Source: Zoogloea oleivorans
GTDB lineage: Bacteria > Pseudomonadota > Gammaproteobacteria > Burkholderiales > Rhodocyclaceae
Length of the DNA stretch: 64,000 nucleotides
Direction of reading: 5' to 3'
NCBI RefSeq assembly: GCF_008107625.1
Contig: NZ_SDKK01000006.1
Location: 189,518-253,517, forward strand
Position 1 is the stretch's first letter. The number at the start of each line of letters is the position of its first letter. Below the pieces are notes generated by a model. That model ran no database searches, was not told the DNA's origin, and saw only the letters and a program-made list of their open reading frames with translations. This document shows, piece by piece, positions 8,202 through 19,701 of this stretch. The position numbers were made by a program, and so were the translations under genes.

Positions 8202-9023
8202 ATGCGGAACGTCCCAAGCGTCAAATCACCTTATCCTTGCCACGTACGGCAACCGTTAGTGCTGATGACGCTCATGTGTGCAGCGATGCTCGCCCATGCC
8301 GACGGCCCGCCTCCCCTGGCAGCGGAATTTCAGCGGGACGTGGCACCACGACTGGATCCGCCTGAAAATGAACGCGCAGTCTATGCGGCACGCCTCCGGC
8401 AGGAACTCATCGTTGCCGGCGTGGAGATCACCACGCCCCAGTTTGTCCTGCTGGTGGACCGCAGCCCCCGCGTACAGGCGACACTTCTGTATTGGGGATC
8501 TGCCGGGCAAGGCTGGAATTTCGTCGGCGCGACGCCGGTGTCCACCGGTCTGCCGGGCCGCTTCGAGCATTTCACGACCCCGCTGGGGGTGTTCGCGCAC
8601 AGCCTGGTCAACCCTGACTTCCGCGCCGAGGGCACCAAGAACAAGCTCGGTTTCCGCGGCTACGGCAGCAAGGGTATGCGCATCTATGATCTGGGTTGGG
8701 TACAGGCTCCGCGAGGCTGGGGCGACGGGGCGATGGGCATACTGCGCCTGCAGATGCATGCTACCGACCCCGACCACGGAGCACCACGGCTCGGCACCGC
8801 CCAGTCTGAAGGCTGCATTCGCATACCGGAAAAGCTGAACGACTTCCTCGACCGCCACGGCGTGCTGGACGAAGACTACGAACGTGCCGTGGCCGGCGGC
8901 GCCCGCCTGTGGGTGCTGCGCCCCGACCGGACCCCAACCCCATCGCCGGGCCGCTATGTCGTGGTAGTGGACTCGGAACGCGGCGAACGCCCCACCTGGG
9001 CGCCGCTGCCGGCACGCCGCTAA
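8202..9023 (+). CDS. L,D-transpeptidase (YkuD domain), exported
   Basis: A 273-residue periplasmic protein with a signal peptide ending near CAAMLAHA-DG. The YkuD catalytic signature is HATDPDHGAPRL...SEGCIRIP, with His and Cys in the expected order. These enzymes make 3-3 peptidoglycan cross-links or attach proteins to peptidoglycan. The ATG at 8202 opens the only frame with a clear signal peptide. It is the first of two L,D-transpeptidases in the window (the other is at 24901) and lacks the extra C-terminal domain of that one. Ends 7 bases from the convergent recN. Confidence 0.87.
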   Translation: MRNVPSVKSPYPCHVRQPLVLMTLMCAAMLAHADGPPPLAAEFQRDVAPRLDPPENERAVYAARLRQELIVAGVEITTPQFVLLVDRSPRVQATLLYWGSAGQGWNFVGATPVSTGLPGRFEHFTTPLGVFAHSLVNPDFRAEGTKNKLGFRGYGSKGMRIYDLGWVQAPRGWGDGAMGILRLQMHATDPDHGAPRLGTAQSEGCIRIPEKLNDFLDRHGVLDEDYERAVAGGARLWVLRPDRTPTPSPGRYVVVVDSERGERPTWAPLPARR

Positions 9024-9030
9024 CAGCAGT

Positions 9031-10692
9031 TCAGGGCTGCAACCCGAGCATTTCAGCGGCGTGACTGCGAGTGGTCTCGGTGATGTTCACCCCGCCGAGC
9101 ATCCGCGCGATCTCCTCGACGCGCTCGCCCTCATCCATCTGCTGCACGCGAGACAAGGTCTGGCCGTCCCGTGTTTCCTTGGAAATTGTCCATTGCCAGT
9201 CCGCTTGGGCTGCAACCTGCGGCAGGTGGGTGACGCACAGCACCTGCCGGTCAGCTCCCAGCTGCTTGAGCAGACGCCCGACGATTTCGGCCACCCGACC
9301 GCCGATGCCGACATCCACCTCATCGAAAATCAACGTCGGCGTGGCTGCATTGCGACTGGTGATGACCTGGATCGCCAGGCCAATCCGTGACAATTCGCCC
9401 CCCGAAGCGACTTTCGCCAGCGGGCGCAGGGGCTGGCTGGCATTGGCGGTAACAAGAAACTCGACAGTTTCGAGACCACTCGCACAACCTTCCTCGGCCG
9501 GGCGCAGGGAAATGTCGAAGCGACTACCTCCCATCGCCAGAGACTGCATTGCCTCGGTCACGGCCACGGAAAGCGCACCAGCCACCCTCTGGCGTTCCAC
9601 GGAAAGCAGGCTGGCCGCCTGCATGAAGACATCCCGCGCCGCAGCCTCCTCCCGCGCCAAGGCCTCGGGGTCGGACTGACGGGTGAGACGCTCCAGGCGC
9701 GATGCGCTATCCACCAGCACATCGGGCAAACCTTGCGGCGGAACCCGATACTTGCGAGCCATCGCCGTGATGACCTGCATCCGCTGATCGATTTCAGCCA
9801 GGCGCGCCGGGTCGAGATCAAGCCGGTCGCGGTAACGGCGCATGGCGTGCAGCGCCTCGTCGAGCTGGATGCTGGCGCCGCTGAGCAGCTCCTGCACATC
9901 AGTGAGCTGCCCGTCGTGCTGGGCCATGTCGGCCACCCGCGCCAGCAGTCGCTCGAGGTGCGACACCACCGCATACTCGCCATCCGACAAACCATCAAGC
10001 ACCTCGGCCGCCCCTTCGAGCAAGCTTGCGGCATGGGCCAGACGCGTTTGCTCCTGGTTCAGGCCAAGCCATTCATCGGCATCAAAGGCCAGCTCACGCA
10101 ATTCACTGACTTGCCAAGCAAGGAGTTCGCGCTCGCGCTCAGTGGATGAAGCACCTTCCTCCGCCGCTTCGCGGGCCCGGCGCAAGACCGACCAGGCGCG
10201 ATACAGCCCGAAGACCTGTGCAGCCTGCGCCGTCAAGCCACCGTGGGCATCCACCAGGCCGAGCTGGGCATCGGTGCGCAGCAGGGCGTGGTGGGCATGC
10301 TGACCGTGAATGTCGGCCAGCAGGTCACCGGCGGCACGCATCTGCGCCAGCACCACCGGCGTGCCGTTGAGCCAGGCCTTGGAGCGTCCGCCGCTTTCAA
10401 TCACCCGGCGCAGCAGCACCGCGCCTTCTCCGTGGTTCAGATCCTGCTCGTCGAGCCAGGCCCGCAGCACGCCGTCGGGCGGCAGGTCGAACTCGGCGAC
10501 GATCTCCGCCCGCGCCTGCCCGGTGCGCACCACGCCGGCTTCGGCCTTGCCTCCCAGGGCGAGACTCAGGGCATCGAGCAGGATCGACTTGCCAGCACCG
10601 GTTTCACCGGTAAGGGTGCCGAAACCCGCACGAAAATCCAGCTCGAGCTGATCGACGATAACGAAATCGCGGATGGAGAGATGACGCAGCAT
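9031..10692 (-). CDS. recN: DNA repair protein RecN
   Basis: A 553-residue SMC-like ATPase acting in recombinational double-strand-break repair. It has a Walker A GETGAGKS (about 33-40), a long central coiled-coil region rich in Glu/Arg/Leu, the ABC signature LAKVASGGELSRIGLAIQ and the Walker B LIFDEVDVGIGG. Length is normal. It lies 30 bases downstream of nadK on the same strand, the usual nadK-recN pairing. Confidence 0.97.
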   Translation of the reverse strand: MLRHLSIRDFVIVDQLELDFRAGFGTLTGETGAGKSILLDALSLALGGKAEAGVVRTGQARAEIVAEFDLPPDGVLRAWLDEQDLNHGEGAVLLRRVIESGGRSKAWLNGTPVVLAQMRAAGDLLADIHGQHAHHALLRTDAQLGLVDAHGGLTAQAAQVFGLYRAWSVLRRAREAAEEGASSTERERELLAWQVSELRELAFDADEWLGLNQEQTRLAHAASLLEGAAEVLDGLSDGEYAVVSHLERLLARVADMAQHDGQLTDVQELLSGASIQLDEALHAMRRYRDRLDLDPARLAEIDQRMQVITAMARKYRVPPQGLPDVLVDSASRLERLTRQSDPEALAREEAAARDVFMQAASLLSVERQRVAGALSVAVTEAMQSLAMGGSRFDISLRPAEEGCASGLETVEFLVTANASQPLRPLAKVASGGELSRIGLAIQVITSRNAATPTLIFDEVDVGIGGRVAEIVGRLLKQLGADRQVLCVTHLPQVAAQADWQWTISKETRDGQTLSRVQQMDEGERVEEIARMLGGVNITETTRSHAAEMLGLQP

Positions 10693-10722
10693 GGGGAGAA
10701 ACAGGAAGGTGAATCGAAGGTG

Positions 10723-11607
10723 TCAGGTATGACGGGGGGTGGAGCTCCAGTGAAGCTTCTCGCGCAGCATGGCGAAGTAGCTGTAACCCACCGGATGAAG
10801 CAACCGGACCCGGTGCGGAGAGCGGGTGATCTGCACGGTATCGCCGGCGCGGGTGTCGTAACGGGTCTGACCATCGAAATGCACCCGCGAATCATGCGGC
10901 GGCAGGAGCACGATCTCGATCTTGCAGCGATCCGGCAGGGTGATCGGACGCGCGGTCAGCGTGTGCGGGCACATCGGCACGAGCGCGATGCCATCCACGT
11001 CGGGGTGCAGGATCGGGCCGTTGGCCGACAGGGCGTAGGCGGTCGAACCAGTCGGCGTGGAGATGATCATGCCGTCGGAGCGCTGGGTATAGACGAATTC
11101 CCCATCGATGCGCAGGTCGAACTCGATCATGCGCCCCAAGTCACCCTTGTTCACCACCACATCGTTGAGCGCCACGGTATGAAACACCCGCCGGCCATTG
11201 CGCAACACCTCGGCGTCGAGCAGCACGCGGCTCTCTGCCGTATAACGCCCATCAAGAATCTCACCGATCTTCTCGAGGGCCACATCACGGGAAATGTCAG
11301 TCAGAAAACCCAGGCGGCCCTGATTCACACCCACCAGGGGCACCTCGTATTCGGCCAGTCGGCAAGCGCTGTTTAGGAGGGTACCGTCGCCACCCAGCAC
11401 GATCGCCAGGTCAGCCTTGGCACCGATGTCCTCATAGCTGGCCACCGTGAAGCCCGACGTCAGGCCGGTGGAACTTGCTGTACCCTGCTCGATCAGTACA
11501 TTGAGGCTCTGGCCTCGCAAATAGTTGGCCAGCTGAAGCACTGCTTCAGCCACTTCGGGGCTCTGATACTTGCCGATCAGCGCGATTGTCTTGAACTCGC
11601 AGGTCAT
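10723..11607 (-). CDS. nadK: NAD kinase
   Basis: A 294-residue enzyme that phosphorylates NAD to NADP. Family motifs are VLGGDGTLL, GVNQGRLGFLTDI, and TPTGSTAYALSANGPI. The ATG at 11607 yields the usual start (TIALIGKY); upstream in-frame alternatives only add basic residues. Divergent from hrcA with 131 bases between, and followed by recN. Confidence 0.96.
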   Translation of the reverse strand: MTCEFKTIALIGKYQSPEVAEAVLQLANYLRGQSLNVLIEQGTASSTGLTSGFTVASYEDIGAKADLAIVLGGDGTLLNSACRLAEYEVPLVGVNQGRLGFLTDISRDVALEKIGEILDGRYTAESRVLLDAEVLRNGRRVFHTVALNDVVVNKGDLGRMIEFDLRIDGEFVYTQRSDGMIISTPTGSTAYALSANGPILHPDVDGIALVPMCPHTLTARPITLPDRCKIEIVLLPPHDSRVHFDGQTRYDTRAGDTVQITRSPHRVRLLHPVGYSYFAMLREKLHWSSTPRHT

Positions 11608-11738
11608 GGAACGATTAAACCACATTCTGATTACGCGACGCAGCGCCACTCGGCAATTCGCACCGGCTCACGCCGCTTTCCGCTTCTCATGACCGCCGTG
11701 CTTCCTTAGAATCCTTGCGTGCCACAGAAATCCCAACC

Positions 11739-12767
11739 ATGACCGCCCTCGACCAACGCTCGCAAATTCTCCTCAAGACCCTGGTGGAGCACTACATCGC
11801 CGACGGCCAGCCGGTGGGGTCGCGCGCGCTCTCCCGCCACTCGGGCCTCAAGCTGTCGCCGGCCACCGTGCGCAACGTCATGTCGGACCTCGAAGAGCTC
11901 GGTTTCATCACCAGTCCCCACACGTCTGCCGGACGGGTTCCCACCGCGCGGGGCTACCGCTTTTTTGTGGACAGCCTGCTCACCGTCCAGCCCATCGGCG
12001 TTGGCCAGTTGCAGGAGATCAAGGGCCACATCCAGCCCGGCGAACCACAGCGCGTCATCAGTGCCGCCTCGCAACTGCTTTCCGGCCTCACCCACTTTGC
12101 CGGCGTAGTGATTTCGCCCAAGCAGGACGCCATCAAGATCCGCCAGATCGAGTTCGTCAGCCTGTCGGAGACGCGGGTACTGCTGATCCTCGTCACCACC
12201 GCCGGCGACGTGCAGAACCGCATCCTGTTCACCAAGCGCGGCTACAGCCACTCCGAACTCGTCACCGCCACCAACTACCTCAACCAACACTTTGCGGGGC
12301 TGGCCTTCACGGAAATCCGCTCGCGCATCCAGAACGAACTCAAGCAGCTCCGCTCCGACATGACCGAGCTGATGAGTGCAGCCGTCGAAGCCGGCAGCGA
12401 GGCGCTGGAGGAAACCCAGAGCACCTACGTCATCTCCGGCAAAACCAACCTCCTCGATGCGGAAGACCTGTCGTCCAACATGGCGCGCCTGCGCGAGCTT
12501 TTCAAGCTCTTCGAGCAGAAAACCGGCCTGATGCAGTTGCTCGATATCTCCAACCGGGCCCAGGGCGTACAGATCTTCATCGGCGGCGAAAGCGGTCTCA
12601 GCCCACTGGACGACTGTAGTGTGATCACCGCCCCCTACGAAGTGGACGGCCAGCTCGTCGGCTCGGTCGGCGTCATCGGCCCCACCCGGATGGCCTACGA
12701 ACGGGTCATCCCCATCGTGGACGTCACCGCCCGCCTACTCACCAGTGCCCTTTCGGGCCAGAACTAG
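11739..12767 (+). CDS. hrcA: Heat-inducible transcription repressor HrcA
   Basis: A 342-residue repressor that binds CIRCE operators and responds to GroEL. The N-terminal winged helix includes [25 protein letters not shown], followed by [19 protein letters not shown], and a C-terminal HrcA domain with IFIGGESG. The ATG at 11739 gives the usual MTALDQRSQ start. It heads a likely hrcA-hemH-DUF operon. No CIRCE sequence (TTAGCACTC-N9-GAGTGCTAA) was seen upstream of hrcA or grpE, so its targets should be elsewhere (groESL is the usual one). Confidence 0.96.
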   Translation: MTALDQRSQILLKTLVEHYIADGQPVGSRALSRHSGLKLSPATVRNVMSDLEELGFITSPHTSAGRVPTARGYRFFVDSLLTVQPIGVGQLQEIKGHIQPGEPQRVISAASQLLSGLTHFAGVVISPKQDAIKIRQIEFVSLSETRVLLILVTTAGDVQNRILFTKRGYSHSELVTATNYLNQHFAGLAFTEIRSRIQNELKQLRSDMTELMSAAVEAGSEALEETQSTYVISGKTNLLDAEDLSSNMARLRELFKLFEQKTGLMQLLDISNRAQGVQIFIGGESGLSPLDDCSVITAPYEVDGQLVGSVGVIGPTRMAYERVIPIVDVTARLLTSALSGQN

Positions 12768-12777
12768 AAAGCCCCGC

Positions 12778-13875
12778 ATGCCCCGATTCTGGCAAGAGCC
12801 AGCGTACCTCCATGGCACCAAGCCCCGCACCGGCGTTCTGGTGGTTAACCTCGGCACGCCAGCAGCACCGACCGCCGCCGCGCTTCGCCCCTACCTGAAG
12901 GAATTCCTGTCCGACCCGCGAGTGGTGGAAATTCCCCGTCCGATCTGGTGGCTGATTCTCAACGGCATCATCCTGCGCACCCGCCCGGCCAAGTCGGCCG
13001 CCAAGTACGCCAGCGTGTGGACCGACGAAGGCTCTCCCCTCAAGGCTCATACCGAAAAGCAGGCCAAGCTGCTGGCCGGCTTTTTTGTGGCCACCGGCGA
13101 AAGGGAGCTGATGGTGAGCTGGGCCATGCGCTACGGTCAGCCTTCAATCCGCAGTCGCCTCGACGAAATGCGCGCAGCCGGATGCACACGGATTCTGGTC
13201 ATCCCGCTCTACCCACAGTTCGCCGCCAGCACCACCGCCACTGTCATGGACGAAGTGGCCAACAGCCTGCGTCACTGGCGGAATCTGCCGGAAATTCGCT
13301 TCATACGCAGTTTTGGCGACGACCCGGGCTACATCAAGGCCCTGGCAGCGTCGGTACGCGAGCACTGGCAGCGCGAAGGCCAGGCCGACCGTCTGGTGCT
13401 GAGCTTCCACGGCATCCCGCGACGCTCCCTCGACCTCGGCGACCCCTACCACTGCGAGTGCTACAAGACCGCCCGCCTGCTCGGCGAGGAACTCAAACTA
13501 CCCGCCGACCGGCTGATCGTCAGCTTCCAGTCCCGTTTCGGCAAGGCCGAATGGCTCAAGCCCTACACCCAGCCGACGCTGGAAGATCTGGCGCGCAACG
13601 GCATCGGCTCGGTGGACGTGATGTGCCCGGGCTTCGTCTCCGACTGCCTCGAAACGCTGGAAGAAATCAACATGGAATGCCGGGAAGCCTTCCTGCACGA
13701 AGGTGGCAAGCGCTTCAGCTATATCCCCTGCCTCAACGAGCGGCAGGACTGGATCGAAGCCCTCAAGGGGCTCTCTGTCCGTCATATGGGCCACTGGCTG
13801 ACCGAAGCCGGACCGGATGCTGCCGCCCTCGCCAAACAAGCTGCACGGGCTCGCGAGATTGGCGCAAGCGCCTGA
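12778..13875 (+). CDS. hemH: Ferrochelatase
   Basis: A 365-residue enzyme that inserts Fe2+ into protoporphyrin IX, the last step of heme synthesis. It shows GVLVVNLGTP, the active-site His in LSFHGIPRRS, and the CPGFVSDCLETLEEI signature with the conserved Glu. It starts 10 bases after the hrcA stop and precedes a small membrane protein gene, a common betaproteobacterial arrangement. Confidence 0.97.
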   Translation: MPRFWQEPAYLHGTKPRTGVLVVNLGTPAAPTAAALRPYLKEFLSDPRVVEIPRPIWWLILNGIILRTRPAKSAAKYASVWTDEGSPLKAHTEKQAKLLAGFFVATGERELMVSWAMRYGQPSIRSRLDEMRAAGCTRILVIPLYPQFAASTTATVMDEVANSLRHWRNLPEIRFIRSFGDDPGYIKALAASVREHWQREGQADRLVLSFHGIPRRSLDLGDPYHCECYKTARLLGEELKLPADRLIVSFQSRFGKAEWLKPYTQPTLEDLARNGIGSVDVMCPGFVSDCLETLEEINMECREAFLHEGGKRFSYIPCLNERQDWIEALKGLSVRHMGHWLTEAGPDAAALAKQAARAREIGASA

Positions 13876-13900
13876 TCACCATCAGAAAAGGAAAGCGGAC

Positions 13901-14245
13901 ATGAAACTGATTCTGCGCTGGATACTCAATGCGGTCGCATTGATGCTGATCCCGGAACTGCTGTCGAGCATCCAGGTAGAGAGCTACACGGCCGCGCTGA
14001 TCAGCGCAGTGCTGCTGGGCTTCGTCAATGCCATCATCCGGCCGCTGCTGATCCTGATCACGCTGCCGATCACCATCCTGACCCTGGGCTTGTTTACACT
14101 GGTAATCAATGCCCTGATGTTCTGGTCAGTGTCCGGTCTGGTGCGGGGCTTCGTCGTGCCGGATTTCTGGACGGCATTCTGGGGCGCGCTGCTCTACAGC
14201 CTATTGACCTGGATGGTCAGCCTTGCCCTGAGCGACAAGGACTGA
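13901..14245 (+). CDS. Small membrane protein, phage holin 4 superfamily (YvlD/DUF360-like)
   Basis: A 114-residue protein with about four hydrophobic segments and the family motif GFVNAIIRPLLILITLPITILTLGLF. The name comes from distant resemblance to phage holins; chromosomal members are not phage genes and their function is unknown. A good ribosome site (AAAGGAAAG) precedes the ATG at 13901. It lies 25 bases after hemH and is probably cotranscribed. Confidence 0.85.
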   Translation: MKLILRWILNAVALMLIPELLSSIQVESYTAALISAVLLGFVNAIIRPLLILITLPITILTLGLFTLVINALMFWSVSGLVRGFVVPDFWTAFWGALLYSLLTWMVSLALSDKD

Positions 14246-14264
14246 CCCGGCAGACATATTGCCC

Positions 14265-14783
14265 CTAGCTGGGGACGACCGCCGCTGCAATGCGGCGGCG
14301 GATCGTCTTGCGGCGCACGGCCCCTGGGTCGAACGCCCCCACCAGCTTGCCGAGCGCTGTCGAACGGGCATCCATGGCCATCTGAAAAGCCCCGTCTTCG
14401 CCGTACTTCTTCACCGAAAACTTCACCCTCTTGCGCCGCCCATCGGGAAGCGGCCACGATGCCACCCAGAACCAGCGCTGCTTTTCTTCCGGCAAGTCGC
14501 GGGTTTCCGAGGCGCAGTAGCGACACACACCAACCACACCCGAGCGGTTGTTCTTTTTAACGATGTTGGAATATTCCTGCATCGACAACGGAGGGTGAGA
14601 GGCGATGATTTCGTCCCGGTACCCCTTCGCTGCGGCAAACGAGCGCGGCTTGCCACCAAACACGCCGTCGCTGAAGTGCTTGCGGTAAATCACGCCGCGG
14701 CGCTGAATGGTCACAAGCCAGCCGTGCGTCCGACTGGTCTCGTTGTCGACCCTACTGATTCCATACGTGCTGCCTCGGCTCAC
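14265..14783 (-). CDS. Protein with two AP2-like DNA-binding domains
   Basis: A 172-residue protein. The GTG start at 14783 is chosen because AGGAGGT stands about six bases before it; longer frames upstream have no such site. Residues about 7-62 (YGISRV...GWLVTIQRRGVIYRKHF...AAKGYRDEI) and about 81-140 (SGVVGVCRY...WFWVASWP...KRVKFSVKKYGEDGAFQMAMDAR) each fit the AP2 pattern of three strands followed by a helix. The second is the better match. A basic tail (RRKTIRRR) follows. Bacterial AP2 domains occur in homing endonucleases, integrases and small stand-alone proteins; no nuclease domain is visible here. It is isolated between hemH and trxC operons, which suggests an acquired gene. Confidence 0.72.
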   Translation of the reverse strand: MSRGSTYGISRVDNETSRTHGWLVTIQRRGVIYRKHFSDGVFGGKPRSFAAAKGYRDEIIASHPPLSMQEYSNIVKKNNRSGVVGVCRYCASETRDLPEEKQRWFWVASWPLPDGRRKRVKFSVKKYGEDGAFQMAMDARSTALGKLVGAFDPGAVRRKTIRRRIAAAVVPS

Positions 14784-14987
14784 AGGCCACCTCCTATCCA
14801 CTCCACGAAAACATCGCGGCTGCAGGGGGGATTTCGGCCAATTTCGATAGAACTTTAGATTCGTGCAGCGAGCTGCATCATTCACCTGAAAGCGGGGGGC
14901 AAACTGCCGGAAAAAGGGAGCGACTTGAAAGCCGGCCACACTGCCCCACATAGTCGTGGAGACCACAACGCGCTACCGAGGATCACC

Positions 14988-15437
<450 letters not shown>

Positions 15438-15450
15438 AGGGCTAGCCCAC

Positions 15451-16812
15451 TCAATTTTCGATCAGCTGGAGTTCCATCCCAAACCCGCTCGCCGTGATCC
15501 GCTCGGCGGGCGGGCCTTCCTTGGCCAGCTCCCGATAGGCCTGACCGAGCCGGCGGGCCACGACCGTCACCAGGCGGGAGCGGAAGGCCTCCTGGCATTC
15601 ATCCGTCGCCAGGGACAGAGAAGCCGGGTTCAGTTCGAGGTAGATCGTGGACGTGGTCGTGACCGCGGTATGCATGTGCCTGTGGTCCTGCTGATCAAGG
15701 AAGGCCAGTTCGCCAAAAACCTCGCCGTAGGACAGTTCACTCACCCGGTGCCCATCCACCGATATCTCGACGCGCCCGTCGATGATGATCCCGAAACGCT
15801 GGTCTGAATCGCCTTCGCGCATCAACAGCGTGTTCGAATCCACCTTCCGCCAGCGGGAGATGCGCAGAATCTCCCAGATCTCGACGTCCTCGAACTCCAC
15901 GAAAAAGGGCATCTTGCGCAGGATGGAAAAGCGCGTGTTGTCGGCCGGGATGGTCGCGTCGTCGAGAATCTTGTAGCGGACGGCGGACAGATCCTTGGCA
16001 AAATCGGCGCCGTTCTTGTAGCGGGAGTAGAGATCCTTCTCCAGCGATTTGCGGATCACCGTATCCAGTTGCTCGGGCAGCTCCGTATTGATCTGCGAAA
16101 CCAGGGGCGGCTCGGTATTGAGGATCTTGTAGATCAGTTGGGCCGGATTCTTGGCGCGAAAGGGCAAACGCCCGGTCAGCATGTGAAACAGAACCACGCC
16201 CAGCGAGAACAGGTCGGTTTTCTGGTTGAGCGGATAACCCTTGATCTGCTCGGGGCTCATGTAGGCCGGTGAGCCGACCCCCATGATGAAGGTCGAATCC
16301 GACGCACTCTTCTTGCTGATGTTGAGCGCCAGGCCAAAATCGGTGATCTTCACGTTGTCGTGCTCATCCACCAGAATGTTGGCCGGCTTGATGTCCCGGT
16401 GCACGATCCCCTGACGGTAGGCGTAGTCGAGCGCCATGCTGCACTTGAAGATCATGCCGATCGTGCGGTGCAGCGGCAGCAGGTTCTGAAAGGTACAGTA
16501 GTGCTCCAGGGTCGTCCCCGGAAAGTACTCCATGACGATGAAGGCATAATCCTTCTCTACCGTCGCGTCGAAAATCTTGATGATATTGGGGTGATCCAGA
16601 CGCCGGGAGACGTCCATTTCGGCCCGCAGGAGCTTCATCAGGCGCCGGTTCCACTTGGCCTCGTCCTTCGACTTGTCGTCGAAACGAATCAGCTTGAGGG
16701 CGACCGGGTCGGGATACTGCGGATGTTCGGCAAGATAAACCGTGGCCGTGGCACCGCGGCCGACCTCACGGATCAGCTTGTACTTGCCGATTTTCTCAGG
16801 TGCTTTTTCCAT
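15451..16812 (-). CDS. Ser/Thr protein kinase with C-terminal cyclic-nucleotide-binding domain
   Basis: A 453-residue cytoplasmic protein without a membrane segment. Residues about 8-275 form a Hanks-type kinase with glycine loop GRGATATVY, Lys in PVALK (K40), catalytic HRDIKPANI (D140), DFG (158-160) and SPEQI; all catalytic residues are present. Residues about 299-415 form a CRP/PKA-like cNMP-binding domain with the cassette start GEVFGELAFLD. The usual PRAAT arginine segment is replaced by a longer DHRHMHTAV stretch, so cyclic nucleotide binding is not certain. Kinase plus cNBD recalls eukaryotic PKG. A cyclase-FHA gene is 11 kb away. Convergent with trxC, 13 bases apart. Confidence 0.88.
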   Translation of the reverse strand: MEKAPEKIGKYKLIREVGRGATATVYLAEHPQYPDPVALKLIRFDDKSKDEAKWNRRLMKLLRAEMDVSRRLDHPNIIKIFDATVEKDYAFIVMEYFPGTTLEHYCTFQNLLPLHRTIGMIFKCSMALDYAYRQGIVHRDIKPANILVDEHDNVKITDFGLALNISKKSASDSTFIMGVGSPAYMSPEQIKGYPLNQKTDLFSLGVVLFHMLTGRLPFRAKNPAQLIYKILNTEPPLVSQINTELPEQLDTVIRKSLEKDLYSRYKNGADFAKDLSAVRYKILDDATIPADNTRFSILRKMPFFVEFEDVEIWEILRISRWRKVDSNTLLMREGDSDQRFGIIIDGRVEISVDGHRVSELSYGEVFGELAFLDQQDHRHMHTAVTTTSTIYLELNPASLSLATDECQEAFRSRLVTVVARRLGQAYRELAKEGPPAERITASGFGMELQLIEN

Positions 16813-16916
16813 ACCTGCTTGACACCGCAGAATCCGTAAAGATGACCGGGGCAAGCCCGGATCGTTGTGATTTTACACTCCGTTCTCCGCTTTTCCGGCG
16901 GTAACGAGAATCCCCT

Positions 16917-16944
16917 CTTGAAATCTTATCCTGTGCCCCCAGTT
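16917..16944 (+). promoter_or_regulatory. Sigma32-type heat-shock promoter of grpE-dnaK-dnaJ
   Basis: CTTGAAA (16917-16923), a 13-base spacer and CCCCAGTT (16937-16944) closely match the sigma32 consensus CTTGAAA-N13/14-CCCCATNT. It ends 29 bases before the grpE ATG, which itself has an AAGGAG ribosome site. Confidence 0.85.
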
Positions 16945-16973
16945 AGAGCGAGTCAAAAAAGGAGCCGTTACCC

Positions 16974-17564
16974 ATGCAAGATCAAGACACCCCTCTGAGC
17001 CCCGAAGGCAAAGCCACGCCGGAGCTTGTGGAAAACGTTGCAGGCGCAGCTGCCGCCGCTGATGAATCCCCCGCCGCCGAGCCGCACATTGACACGCTGC
17101 CCAGCCTGGCAGAACTGCTCCGCGATGCCGAACTGAAAGCCTCCGAGCATCACGATGCCTGGCTGCGCGCCAAGGCCGAGACGGAAAACGTCCGCCGCCG
17201 CGCCCAGGACGATATCGCCAAGGCCAGCAAGTTTGCCGCCGACAAGTTCGCCCAGGCCATGCTGCCGGTCAAGGACAGTCTCGAAGCCGCACTGGCCACC
17301 GACAACGCCACGCTTGAAACCCTCAGACAGGGCGTCGAACTGACCCTCAAGCAACTCAGCGCCGCCTTCCAGAGCGCCAACGTGAGCGAAGTCAGCCCGG
17401 TTGGCGAGAAGTTCGACCCGAACAAGCATCAAGCCATCAGCGCCATCGAGGCCGAGGGCGAGCCGAATACCGTGATCAACGTGCTGCAGAAGGGTTACCT
17501 GCTCAACGAACGCGTGATCCGCCCGGCGCTGGTGGTTGTTTCAAAAGCCAAACCGGCCGCTTGA
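16974..17564 (+). CDS. grpE: Nucleotide exchange factor GrpE
   Basis: A 196-residue cochaperone that releases ADP from DnaK. It has an acidic, Ala-rich N-terminus, a long helix ([33 protein letters not shown]) and a C-terminal beta domain ending with the family signature [23 protein letters not shown]. First gene of the grpE-dnaK-dnaJ operon behind a sigma32-type promoter. Confidence 0.97.
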   Translation: MQDQDTPLSPEGKATPELVENVAGAAAAADESPAAEPHIDTLPSLAELLRDAELKASEHHDAWLRAKAETENVRRRAQDDIAKASKFAADKFAQAMLPVKDSLEAALATDNATLETLRQGVELTLKQLSAAFQSANVSEVSPVGEKFDPNKHQAISAIEAEGEPNTVINVLQKGYLLNERVIRPALVVVSKAKPAA

Positions 17565-17658
17565 AAGCCGCCACAGCGACCCCATATTCGTAACAAGCCA
17601 GCGGGCCGGGCACACACCGGCCAGCCAGACCAACAGAATTCGAACTAAAGGAAATCTC

Positions 17659-19596
<1,938 letters not shown>

Positions 19597-19630
19597 TCCT
19601 GTCTGGCTGAAAAGCCGACCCGACAGATCC

Positions 19631-19675
19631 GGCCGAGCCATGCCGGCGCCTTGTGCGCCGCGCGGCTCGGCCTTT
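19631..19675 (+). terminator. Intercistronic hairpin between dnaK and dnaJ
   Basis: GGCCGAGCC (19631-19639) pairs perfectly with GGCTCGGCC (19664-19672), with an inner GGCGC/GCGCC stem. Only three T follow, so it is more likely an attenuating or mRNA-processing hairpin than a full terminator; it would lower dnaJ relative to dnaK. Confidence 0.6.
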
Positions 19676-19701
19676 ACACAAGATAGCCAGAGCACCCAAA
19701 C

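Noticed and set aside
11608..11738. Possible CIRCE operator between nadK and hrcA
   Set aside because: No TTAGCACTC-N9-GAGTGCTAA or close match was found there or before grpE.
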